From: a virus
Reading direction: 5' to 3' (one strand)
Virus record (IMG/VR): IMGVR_UViG_3300050343_000129
Coordinates: 1 to 23,913 of that record
DNA: 23,913 nt
Position numbers and translations under genes: made by a program. Numbering within the stretch: the first letter of the stretch is position 1; each line of letters starts with the position of its first letter. Below the pieces are notes generated by a model. It saw nothing but the letters and a program-made list of their open reading frames with translations. It did no database searches and was not told the origin of the DNA. Positions 1 to 4,248 of the stretch are shown here, in pieces.

Positions 1-95
1 TATTAAGAGAGGTGTGCCCACGAAGTACTTCGTTTACGTAAACCCGCCGTTGTTTGTTGGGCAAGTATATCTCTGCATATCTGCCACCCCTCTGT
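1..95 (-). other. non-coding stretch with palindromes and stem potential
   Basis: No gene is visible here on either strand. Two perfect overlapping palindromes, ACGAAGTACTTCGT (20-33) and GTTTACGTAAAC (32-43), lie inside a possible stem TGCCCA (15-20) with TGGGCA (58-63). An outer stem 8-16 with 85-93 has 8 of 9 pairs. If transcribed with the upstream leftward gene this would be a folded 3' untranslated RNA. It is not a normal tRNA, since there is no TTC-type T-loop. It could equally be a terminator region or a protein-binding site. The left edge of the window may cut it. Confidence 0.35.
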
Positions 96-98
96 TAG

Positions 99-177
99 TG
101 GAAGTGGGCGGAATCGAACCGCCGTTTAAGTTAGTGTGACTTGCGTCTCCTATTTCTTAGCTTACCTTATCACTCCC
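99..177 (-). tRNA. tRNA-like element, anticodon not assignable
   Basis: On the minus strand the 5' segment GGGAGTG (177-171) pairs with CACTTCC (105-99, one G-U) as a 7-bp acceptor stem followed by an A discriminator. A textbook T-arm precedes it: GGCGG, loop TTCGATT, CCGCC. The 79-nt length suits a tRNA, but the 47 nt between acceptor stem and T-arm do not form a convincing D-arm or a 5-bp/7-nt anticodon arm with U33. Only a short GAC-GCAA-GTC hairpin is seen. No CCA is encoded. It is either a degenerate tRNA, a tRNA too divergent to fold by eye, or a tRNA mimic. It follows the 62-aa gene in the same direction. Confidence 0.4.
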
Positions 178-180
178 GTT

Positions 181-285
181 AGTAGCTAGCAATTCACTTT
201 ATGAGTGGTAACCTATACCCCCGTCAGTGCTGCATCTACACCTCGCTGTTTGGTTTACCCTAATTAAGCTACTCGTCTAGCTACT
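181..285 (-). ncRNA. structured RNA candidate closed by a 9-bp inverted repeat
   Basis: AGTAGCTAG (181-189) and CTAGCTACT (277-285) are perfect inverted repeats closing about 105 nt. Inside, GGTAACC (207-213) pairs with GGTTTACC (252-259) with a one-base bulge, a CACT/AGTG hairpin lies at 195-207, and a short helix is possible around 225-248. The right arm contains the stop codon of the adjacent leftward gene, so the fold would form the immediate 3' end of that transcript. Together with the tRNA-like element at 99-177 and the palindromes at 1-95 it makes a 280-nt structured non-coding tail. The function is unknown. Confidence 0.4.
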
Positions 286-469
286 TGCGTCGCCAAGCTC
301 TGTGCACTGATGCACTTACTTCTTGGCTAACTATTTGTATTTCAAGTACTTGCTTGTTAGCGATGATCGGTACATAACTGTAGTCTTGAACTGTGCTACA
401 AGGAACACAAGTTTTATATCCATAACCTACTCTTATTGGGTGTACTTTTTCGCCGCATTTACAATACAT
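281..469 (-). CDS. small four-cysteine (zinc-ribbon-like) phage protein
   Basis: This 62-aa protein begins MYCKCGEKVHPIR and has four cysteines at about positions 3, 5, 21 and 24 (CxC and CxxC), consistent with a small zinc-binding knuckle. A VSQEV segment follows and the C-terminus is basic (WRRK). Similar short proteins with a CxxK(I/V)HP(I/M)R start, KTCV.CS core and (I/L)VSQE segment occur in marine phages, as I recall them; none has a function I can name. The start lies about 20 bases downstream of promoter-like element 489-527 with an A/T-rich leader. It is the last gene of the leftward series and its stop lies inside the closing stem of the RNA candidate at 181-285. It may bind nucleic acid. 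Confidence 0.8.
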   Translation of the reverse strand: MYCKCGEKVHPIRVGYGYKTCVPCSTVQDYSYVPIIANKQVLEIQIVSQEVSASVHRAWRRK

Positions 470-488
470 ATATTTAATTTAATTTGTT

Positions 489-527
489 ACATTTATATTA
501 TCGATATGTATTCGTATTTGTTTTGTA
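489..527 (-). promoter_or_regulatory. early promoter-like repeat, copy 1
   Basis: Written on the plus strand: ACATTTATATTATCG, exactly 9 bases, CGTATTT, 2 bases, TTTGTA. Read leftward, a TACAAA..AAATACG box precedes a CGATAATATAAATGT box. The 62-aa gene starts at 469, just downstream. Five further copies occur before other leftward genes with the same spacing. Confidence 0.75.
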
Positions 528-659
528 TTAATACATATCTTGTTGCCACTTTGGTATCTCGGAATTATATCTAGTCCAATACTCTCGCTCTATCGCCTCG
601 ATTTCTACCAGTTTAATCTTGTGATGACTAAACTTCCGTTTCTTTCTGGATTTCTTCAT
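528..659 (-). CDS. 43-aa basic small protein, unrecognised
   Basis: A reading frame of 43 codons starts MKKSRKKRKF, followed by a charged, probably helical stretch (KLVEIEAIEREYWTRY) and ends WQQDMY. The first ten residues include seven Lys/Arg, suggesting nucleic-acid binding. It overlaps the end of the upstream 65-aa gene by 32 nt and its TAA stop directly precedes the next promoter-like repeat, so it fills the gap exactly. That fit is the main argument for it being real, as neighbouring genes are packed the same way. I do not recognise a family. Confidence 0.6.
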   Translation of the reverse strand: MKKSRKKRKFSHHKIKLVEIEAIEREYWTRYNSEIPKWQQDMY

Positions 660-825
660 ACATTTTTTTGATCGCTAGGTACATTACATGAGCATGTAGC
701 TCATTATAAGAGTCGCCTTCAACGTGAAACTCTGCTATTTGCCAGTGAATGCTGTCATACATTAATTCTTTAGTGACGTCAGCAATACCTTGTGCTACCT
801 CGTCGATTTCTTTCATTTTACTCAT
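628..825 (-). CDS. 65-aa acidic small protein, unrecognised
   Basis: The chosen start is ATG at 825 (MSKMKEIDEV), two bases after the stop of the upstream gene. A longer frame to 867 would overlap that gene and is less likely. The sequence is acidic and looks mainly helical, with a histidine-containing middle (HWQIAEFHVEG, NELHAHVMYLAIKKMYEEI). No catalytic motif is evident. It is the second gene of the transcription unit starting at the element 1017-1055 and is probably translationally coupled to the 60-aa gene before it. The function is unknown. Confidence 0.75.
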   Translation of the reverse strand: MSKMKEIDEVAQGIADVTKELMYDSIHWQIAEFHVEGDSYNELHAHVMYLAIKKMYEEIQKETEV

Positions 826-827
826 AG

Positions 828-1010
828 TTATGCTTTTATATATGTTAAACCTTTGTAGTTGAACCATTCAGATATACCGATTTGATCGCTACCGTCTTTG
901 TCATTGTATTTAAATGCAAATGTTGGTGGTAGATTGCCAAGATTGTATGGCTTATAGGTAATACCGTTTAGTTTTAATTTTTTCTCGTGGAGTTTTTTAA
1001 GTTTATTCAT
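828..1010 (-). CDS. 60-aa small protein, unrecognised
   Basis: This 60-aa protein starts MNKLKKLHEKKLKLNGI. A lysine-rich helix is followed by a short beta-like segment (YKPYNLGNLPPTFAFKYND) and a C-terminal part rich in aromatics (SEWFNYKGLTYIKA). The start follows the repeated promoter-like element 1017-1055 by about 7 bases through an ACAATAT leader. It is first in a three-gene unit (828-1010, 628-825, 528-659). No family or activity is recognised. Confidence 0.75.
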   Translation of the reverse strand: MNKLKKLHEKKLKLNGITYKPYNLGNLPPTFAFKYNDKDGSDQIGISEWFNYKGLTYIKA

Positions 1011-1016
1011 ATATTG

Positions 1017-1055
1017 TTTATTATATTATCGTTAGTTATTCGTATTTACTTTGTA
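1017..1055 (-). promoter_or_regulatory. early promoter-like repeat, copy 2
   Basis: The same two-box layout with a 9-base spacer: TATATTATCG box ending at 1031, CGTATTT at 1041-1047, TTTGTA at 1050-1055. The TAA stop of the upstream gene (1046-1048) is embedded in the distal box, so coding and promoter sequence share bases. Confidence 0.75.
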
Positions 1056-1258
1056 TAATCAACATTCGGTTGTATACTTGCAGCGACACCTTGTCTGAAT
1101 TGCCACTCTCGTCTGCGGTATTCGTGATCGGTGCACCACTTACGCCATGCTTTACTTACTGTATTGTTAGTACCGTATTTCGCTTCGAACTCTTCGACTT
1201 GCTTTAGTTTAGCGTCGATTTGGTCTTGAGGATAGTCGTTGAATTTAGTAGAAGTCAT
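1046..1258 (-). CDS. 70-aa charged small protein, unrecognised
   Basis: This 70-aa protein starts MTSTKFNDYPQDQIDAKLKQ. The first half is acidic and helical. The second half is basic and aromatic (SKAWRKWCTDHEYRRREWQFRQ), suggesting contact with nucleic acid or another protein. It overlaps the 3' end of the 39-aa gene by 14 nt, implying coupled translation, and its stop codon lies inside the next promoter-like repeat. The function is not recognised. Confidence 0.7.
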   Translation of the reverse strand: MTSTKFNDYPQDQIDAKLKQVEEFEAKYGTNNTVSKAWRKWCTDHEYRRREWQFRQGVAASIQPNVDYTK

Positions 1259-1364
1259 AGTATATGTCTAAAACGGTTGATTTTTCTTCGCTAGTCAGTT
1301 TAGAGTAGCACTTGTTATATTTTCTGTAGCTTATTTTAAGCAGATAGGTATTCATATGTCCCAT
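1245..1364 (-). CDS. 39-aa small protein, unrecognised
   Basis: A 39-codon frame starts MGHMNTYLLKISYRKYNK and ends LDIYYDFY; an internal ATG at 1355 is an alternative start. It is tyrosine-rich, with a TSEEKSTVLDIYY segment that could form a helix. The start lies about 12 bases downstream of promoter-like element 1376-1414 through an AATAAATAATACT leader like the other early genes. It overlaps the next gene by 14 nt. The length is below usual annotation cut-offs, but position and leader support it. Confidence 0.55.
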   Translation of the reverse strand: MGHMNTYLLKISYRKYNKCYSKLTSEEKSTVLDIYYDFY

Positions 1365-1375
1365 AGTATTATTTA

Positions 1376-1414
1376 TTTATTATATTATCGTTAATTATTC
1401 GTATTTGTTTTGTG
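1376..1414 (-). promoter_or_regulatory. early promoter-like repeat, copy 3
   Basis: TATATTATCG box (to 1390), 9-base spacer, CGTATTT (1400-1406), then TTTGTG (1409-1414; last base differs from the other copies). It precedes the 39-aa gene starting at 1364. The stop of the upstream membrane peptide is immediately adjacent at 1415. Confidence 0.75.
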
Positions 1415-1564
1415 TTATCCGTAGATTCCAAAGCTTGTTGGTGCTCCGTTTTGTATCATATTTATTATTAATGAAATGGAACCAAAGATTACTAGAGTTA
1501 CTTGAGCATAAGCGATCACGCCTATTACTATGTTAAGTGCTTTGTTGTGGTGAAATTTTCTCAT
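1415..1564 (-). CDS. 49-aa single-pass membrane peptide
   Basis: A 49-codon frame starts MRKFHHNKAL. A hydrophobic segment at about residues 10-36 (LNIVIGVIAYAQVTLVIFGS onward) is long enough to cross a membrane. The tail is polar (NGAPTSFGIYG) and the N-terminus basic, so the positive end is predicted inside. The start is one base from the stop of the upstream 44-aa gene, with a TAAATAATATG leader. Small membrane peptides in phage early regions often alter the host envelope or block superinfection, but nothing here shows which. Confidence 0.65.
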   Translation of the reverse strand: MRKFHHNKALNIVIGVIAYAQVTLVIFGSISLIINMIQNGAPTSFGIYG

Positions 1565-1565
1565 A

Positions 1566-1700
1566 TTATTTATTTGTTGATTTATAAAATTCTATTCTAT
1601 CTAAGACATCTTGTCTAGTTATTTCACCTTCCATTTGTTTACCAATGTAGTGAGTCATGTCGATTTCTTTGCCGTTAGGACAAGTTAAAGTATATATCAT
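1566..1700 (-). CDS. 44-aa small protein, unrecognised
   Basis: The preferred start is ATG at 1700 (MIYTLTCPNGKEIDMTH), preceded by AAAAATAATAATATG like the other leaders. A longer in-frame version starting at 1769 would translate straight through the tRNA-like hairpin at 1715-1755 and is less likely. The protein is a short beta segment followed by a charged helix (ITRQDVLDRIEFYKSTNK). It sits downstream of element 1808-1846 and is followed one base later by the membrane peptide. No function is recognised. Confidence 0.6.
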   Translation of the reverse strand: MIYTLTCPNGKEIDMTHYIGKQMEGEITRQDVLDRIEFYKSTNK

Positions 1701-1714
1701 ATTATTATTTTTAG

Positions 1715-1755
1715 TTGACATAGTGAGAATCGAACTCACATAAACCATTATGTCA
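1715..1755 (-). ncRNA. minimal tRNA-like hairpin (acceptor stem plus T-arm only)
   Basis: On the minus strand TGACATA (1755-1749) pairs perfectly with TATGTCA (1722-1716), followed by an A like a discriminator base. Between them are 9 linker bases and a perfect T-arm, GTGAG-TTCGATT-CTCAC (1739-1723). There is no room for D- or anticodon arms, so the element is a 41-nt minihelix of the tRNA upper half. No better full-length tRNA can be drawn upstream. It lies in the leader between promoter-like element 1808-1846 and the 44-aa gene. It could be a processing signal, a tRNA mimic or a decayed tRNA. Confidence 0.5.
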
Positions 1756-1807
1756 TTACTTGTTCGCATTTTTATACTTATAGAAACAAGTGGAACTTAA
1801 AGTTGTT

Positions 1808-1846
1808 ACATTTATATTATCGATTACCGATCGTATTTAATCTGTA
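1808..1846 (-). promoter_or_regulatory. early promoter-like repeat, copy 4
   Basis: ACATTTATATTATCG (1808-1822), 9 bases, CGTATTT (1832-1838), 2 bases, TCTGTA (1841-1846). The upstream gene's stop codon at 1837-1839 lies inside the element. It drives the leftward unit with the tRNA-like hairpin, the 44-aa gene and the membrane peptide. Confidence 0.75.
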
Positions 1847-2148
1847 ACTGGATTTCTGTCTAGGATTAAATGTCTAGTATTTTTAGGCATATCGGTTGAC
1901 TGTGACCAGTATTGTCTCTTAATCCAGCAAGGCATTATAGATAACTTAGGTAACATTACTTTCAACACTTCGTCGTGATTGTAAGTTCTCTTAACACCTT
2001 TCTTGTTAGTGAAAGAGATGATTTGATTTCTACCGAGCCAAGACTTTCTTACTACAAAGTTTTTTCTTTCGATTGGTGGATAGATCGCACTTAATTCTTC
2101 AGTGCTTAGTTTACTGATAGCTTTCGCTAATAATTCTTTATTACTCAT
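1837..2148 (-). CDS. 103-aa small protein, unrecognised
   Basis: This is the longest gene of the leftward block (103 aa, start MSNKELLAKAISKLSTEE). An N-terminal helix is followed by a basic, aromatic middle (RKSWLGRNQIISFTNKKG, KRTYNHDEV) and a C-terminus with WIKRQYW. The isoelectric point must be high, which fits a nucleic-acid or host-protein binder. The start follows element 2166-2204 by 17 bases through an AATAAATATAATATG leader. No catalytic signature or known family is recognised. Confidence 0.75.
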   Translation of the reverse strand: MSNKELLAKAISKLSTEELSAIYPPIERKNFVVRKSWLGRNQIISFTNKKGVKRTYNHDEVLKVMLPKLSIMPCWIKRQYWSQSTDMPKNTRHLILDRNPVTD

Positions 2149-2165
2149 ATTATATTTATTTATTT

Positions 2166-2204
2166 ACATTTATATTATCGTTTACTCTTCGTATTTAGTT
2201 TGTA
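2166..2204 (-). promoter_or_regulatory. early promoter-like repeat, copy 5
   Basis: ACATTTATATTATCG (2166-2180), 9 bases, CGTATTT (2190-2196), AG, TTTGTA (2199-2204). It precedes the 103-aa gene starting at 2148. The upstream 46-aa gene ends two bases beyond it, at 2206. Confidence 0.75.
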
Positions 2205-2205
2205 T

Positions 2206-2346
2206 TTAACATTCTTCAACTTTCAATACATCGTCTAATTTATAGAAATTAAAGACTTCTTGAATTGTGTTTACTTTTAAGTATTTAACATAGTTTGTAG
2301 GAATTCCATTTTTATTCCAAGTATTCTCTAAAGTTATTTTAAACAT
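2206..2346 (-). CDS. 46-aa small protein, unrecognised
   Basis: A 46-codon frame starts MFKITLENTWNKNGIP, continues NYVKYLKVNTIQEVFNFYKL and ends DDVLKVEEC. It looks like a compact alpha/beta mini-protein. It lies exactly between promoter-like copies 6 and 5, starting 20 bases after copy 6 with an A-rich leader (AACAAATAACAATACT). It is the first leftward gene beside the divergent region and therefore probably among the first expressed. No family is recognised. Confidence 0.6.
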   Translation of the reverse strand: MFKITLENTWNKNGIPTNYVKYLKVNTIQEVFNFYKLDDVLKVEEC

Positions 2347-2366
2347 AGTATTGTTATTTGTTTGTT

Positions 2367-2405
2367 ACATATATATTATCGTATACCAATCGTATTAGGT
2401 TTGTA
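2367..2405 (-). promoter_or_regulatory. early promoter-like repeat, copy 6 (first of the leftward block)
   Basis: ACATATATATTATCG (2367-2381), 9 bases, CGTATTA (2391-2397), GG, TTTGTA (2400-2405). It is the outermost copy, bordering the divergent non-coding region. It carries more differences from the consensus than the others but keeps the spacing. Confidence 0.7.
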
Positions 2406-2725
2406 AAGTAGTACTATTGTTTAGTAGTAGAAAAATAGTTGTAGGTATAATGCAAGGTGTCATTGTGTCATACAATAAGACAACACGTCATATGTCATAG
2501 TGTCATGACGATCAGTCACTTACTTAGTACACTGAACTGGTTTGGTACGGTGATATAGGTAATGCTATACGGGATACAGTATGTGCAGTAAAAAAGGTAA
2601 AACATTTACAGGAAATTATTTTAGTTAGTAGTGATGGATAGCATGTAGTAGTGCGGTTGCAGACATATATACAACGCAAAACGAGAATGACTAGGGGGGC
2701 TGGGTAAATAAAAACAGTTTCCCAT
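2406..2725. other. divergent intergenic control region, possible origin
   Basis: This 320-bp gap separates the leftward small genes from the rightward virion genes. No convincing gene is seen; the only start-to-stop frames are 16 codons or shorter. It holds GTCAT iterons (2457-2506), the palindromes TAGTACTA (2409-2416) and GTCATGAC (2502-2509), a TATAAT hexamer at 2446-2451 without a clear -35 partner, and two GGGATAC copies (one near 2570, one from 2728). The arrangement suits a regulatory switch or replication origin, but nothing proves either. Confidence 0.45.
2457..2506 (+). repeat. GTCAT iteron cluster
   Basis: Five copies of GTCAT lie within 50 bp: GTGTCAT at 2457-2463, 2465-2471 and 2500-2506, CGTCAT at 2486-2491 and TGTCAT at 2493-2498. 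The last copy merges into the palindrome GTCATGAC. Clustered direct repeats beside divergent promoters usually bind a repressor or replication initiator; which applies here is unknown. Confidence 0.5.
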
Positions 2726-2730
2726 ATGGG
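2721..2730. promoter_or_regulatory. palindrome over the first rightward start codon
   Basis: CCCATATGGG is a perfect 10-bp palindrome containing the ATG (2726-2728) of the 47-aa gene. It could be an operator or a small RNA hairpin hiding the start codon. It may also be chance. Confidence 0.3.
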
Positions 2731-2869
2731 ATACGGGGTAAATACGGTAAAAGCTAAGAATAAAGACTATGATCACAAAGATCAGAGATGGGAATCACCT
2801 AAACAAAACAGAGGTAACGACGGTTTAGGTACAAAGAAAGAATCTAACAACAACTACACAACTAAATAA
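2726..2869 (+). CDS. 47-aa polar small protein at the start of the late block
   Basis: A 47-codon frame starts MGYGVNTVKAKNKDYDHKDQ, continues WESPKQNRGNDG and ends in a Lys/Asn-rich tail. It is very polar, without hydrophobic core residues, so it is probably disordered. It ends one base before the next ATG, the tight spacing typical of this gene string, which supports it. No family is recognised; a minor virion or scaffolding role would be a guess. Confidence 0.5.
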   Translation: MGYGVNTVKAKNKDYDHKDQRWESPKQNRGNDGLGTKKESNNNYTTK

Positions 2870-2870
2870 C

Positions 2871-3101
2871 ATGGCAAGAATATCTACATACCCATTAGAC
2901 GGCACCATAGCTTCAACAGATAAGCTACTAGGTACTGATGAAAACAATGTAACTACCAAGAACTTTCAAATACAGAACATAACTACTTATATAAATACCC
3001 AAACGGTAACAGAGCATGCAGATAACGCGGCCGCTATAGCCGCGGGACTACCGGTAGGAACAAGATACAGGACTGGAGATTTCTTAAAGATAGTACATTA
3101 A
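2871..3101 (+). CDS. short tail-fibre-associated protein (MARISTYP family)
   Basis: This 76-aa protein starts MARISTYPLDGTIASTDKLL-GTDENN and ends GLPVGTRYRTGDFLKIVH. The N-terminal 40 residues (ARISTYP..D....D.LLGTD....TKNF.I..I) match the start of the 244-aa protein at 3508, so the two share a domain that probably attaches them to the same virion structure. Short stand-alone versions with this TRYRTGDFLKIVH ending are familiar from marine phages, so it looks complete. It comes one base after the previous gene and one base before the holin gene. Confidence 0.7.
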   Translation: MARISTYPLDGTIASTDKLLGTDENNVTTKNFQIQNITTYINTQTVTEHADNAAAIAAGLPVGTRYRTGDFLKIVH

Positions 3102-3102
3102 C

Positions 3103-3501
3103 ATGAAAAAGTTATTTGCATGGCTAACCGGAGGTGTTATCAAAGAAATAGGTAACGTAATTGATAACTTATCTACATCGAAAGAAGAAAAGCTTATAAT
3201 AAAGAAGCAAATACAGCAGATATTAGAGGATGCAGACAATAATGCTCAAATTCAAGTAACAGAACGCTGGAAATCAGACATGAATTCAGACAGTTTCTTG
3301 TCTAAAAACATAAGACCTATGGTTCTTATATATCTAACTGTAATATTCAGCGCATTATCGTTCACAGATGGTAACATTGGTACATTTAAAGTAGCTAAAG
3401 AGTATATACCTATATTTCAGACATTATTAGTGACTGTTTACGGGGCATATTTTGTTGGTAGAAGTTGGGAAAAGGCAAAAAACACAATATTAAAGAAATA
3501 A
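3103..3501 (+). CDS. holin, three-transmembrane family
   Basis: This 132-aa protein has a basic N-terminus and a coiled charged region (LSTSKEEKLIIKKQIQQIL-ED). The motif WKSDMNSDSFLSKNIRP is followed by a hydrophobic helix at about residues 70-86 (MVLIYLTVIFSALSF) and a second one at about 103-118 (IFQTLLVTVYGAYFVGRSW), then a lysine tail. The RW.SDM.SDS.L.K.IRP stretch before the membrane part is characteristic of phage holins of the GTA-type/3TM class. Holins permeabilise the inner membrane to time lysis. No endolysin is visible beside it in this window, so the lytic enzyme is elsewhere. It sits between two MARISTYP-type fibre genes. Confidence 0.8.
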   Translation: MKKLFAWLTGGVIKEIGNVIDNLSTSKEEKLIIKKQIQQILEDADNNAQIQVTERWKSDMNSDSFLSKNIRPMVLIYLTVIFSALSFTDGNIGTFKVAKEYIPIFQTLLVTVYGAYFVGRSWEKAKNTILKK

Positions 3502-3507
3502 TAGGAA

Positions 3508-4242
3508 ATGGCAAGAATTAGTACATACCCAGTTGATCAGAATCCAGAAGGATCGGACATATTATTAGGTACGGATGCCTCCGGTGGGACAGATGCTACT
3601 AAAAATTTCCGTATATCAGACATATCGCTAATATTAATAAACGATTTCCTAGCTAATAATAGCTGGACATTCAATATTGATGAAGCTGATGCTGAAATGC
3701 GCAAGGCACAGCTGTTTTTTGCAGCAGGTGGCGGCAACAATACTAGTTGGGCAAATATAACAACCTTAAGATCAGTGTTGTTAATGGGTAATAACACTAA
3801 TGCTCAACCTTATCTTCAATACTTACTTACTAATGACCCTATAACGGGGCAACCTGTAGTAAATAACCTAATTAAAATATCAGATCGTAATGATTTAAGC
3901 TCTTTTGGCGTGTTTTCTTTTACATCGTTAACGGCAGTCGCTGGTAAAACGGATATATACGACATAGGACTTACTTTTATTAAAGGTGCAGGTTCAATAC
4001 AAAAGAAGCATGTGTATGGCATCAATATAGATCCATCCGATGCTACCGACAAAACATTTGAATTTACTCAAGGCGTACCAGCTACAACATGGAACATACA
4101 ACATGACTTAGGGAAATTTCCTTCTATAACAGTAATCGACACTGCTGATACTGTAGTGACCGGACAATATACTTATATAGATAACAACAACGTAACACTA
4201 ACATTTTCGGCAGGTTTTGCCGGCAAGGCATACCTAAACTAA
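3508..4242 (+). CDS. tail/fibre structural protein, MARISTYP N-terminus
   Basis: This 244-aa protein begins MARISTYPVDQNPEGSDILL-GTDASG, paralogous to the N-terminus of the 76-aa protein at 2871. A middle region of about 120 residues follows. The C-terminal part reads FEFTQGVPATTWNIQHDLGK and ends in a beta-rich stretch with VTLTFSAGFAGKAYLN. The WxxxHxLG..PS...VD pattern is a recurring C-terminal beta domain of phage receptor-binding and baseplate proteins. The frame is intact and ends 6 bases before the next fibre gene. It is inferred to be part of the host-recognition apparatus. Confidence 0.7.
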   Translation: MARISTYPVDQNPEGSDILLGTDASGGTDATKNFRISDISLILINDFLANNSWTFNIDEADAEMRKAQLFFAAGGGNNTSWANITTLRSVLLMGNNTNAQPYLQYLLTNDPITGQPVVNNLIKISDRNDLSSFGVFSFTSLTAVAGKTDIYDIGLTFIKGAGSIQKKHVYGINIDPSDATDKTFEFTQGVPATTWNIQHDLGKFPSITVIDTADTVVTGQYTYIDNNNVTLTFSAGFAGKAYLN

Positions 4243-4248
4243 CAAACT

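Noticed and set aside
99-330. tmRNA on the minus strand
   Set aside because: The acceptor partner lies only 79 nt away, no alanine-rich tag frame ending in Ala-Ala-stop is present, and the usual 5' start motif is absent.
1566-1769. 67-aa version of the small gene starting at 1769
   Set aside because: It would translate the whole tRNA-like hairpin; the start at 1700 has the typical leader.
2446-2451. TATAAT as a host sigma70-type promoter for the rightward genes
   Set aside because: No -35 element at 16-18 bp and no Bacteroidota -33/-7 pattern; a lone hexamer in AT-rich DNA is expected by chance.
2451-2500. 16-codon frame in the divergent region
   Set aside because: Too short, made largely of the iteron sequence, and without an A-rich leader or conserved pattern.
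2457-2506. CRISPR-like repeats
   Set aside because: The repeated unit is only 5-7 bp with irregular spacing and no spacers of constant size; no cas genes are present.
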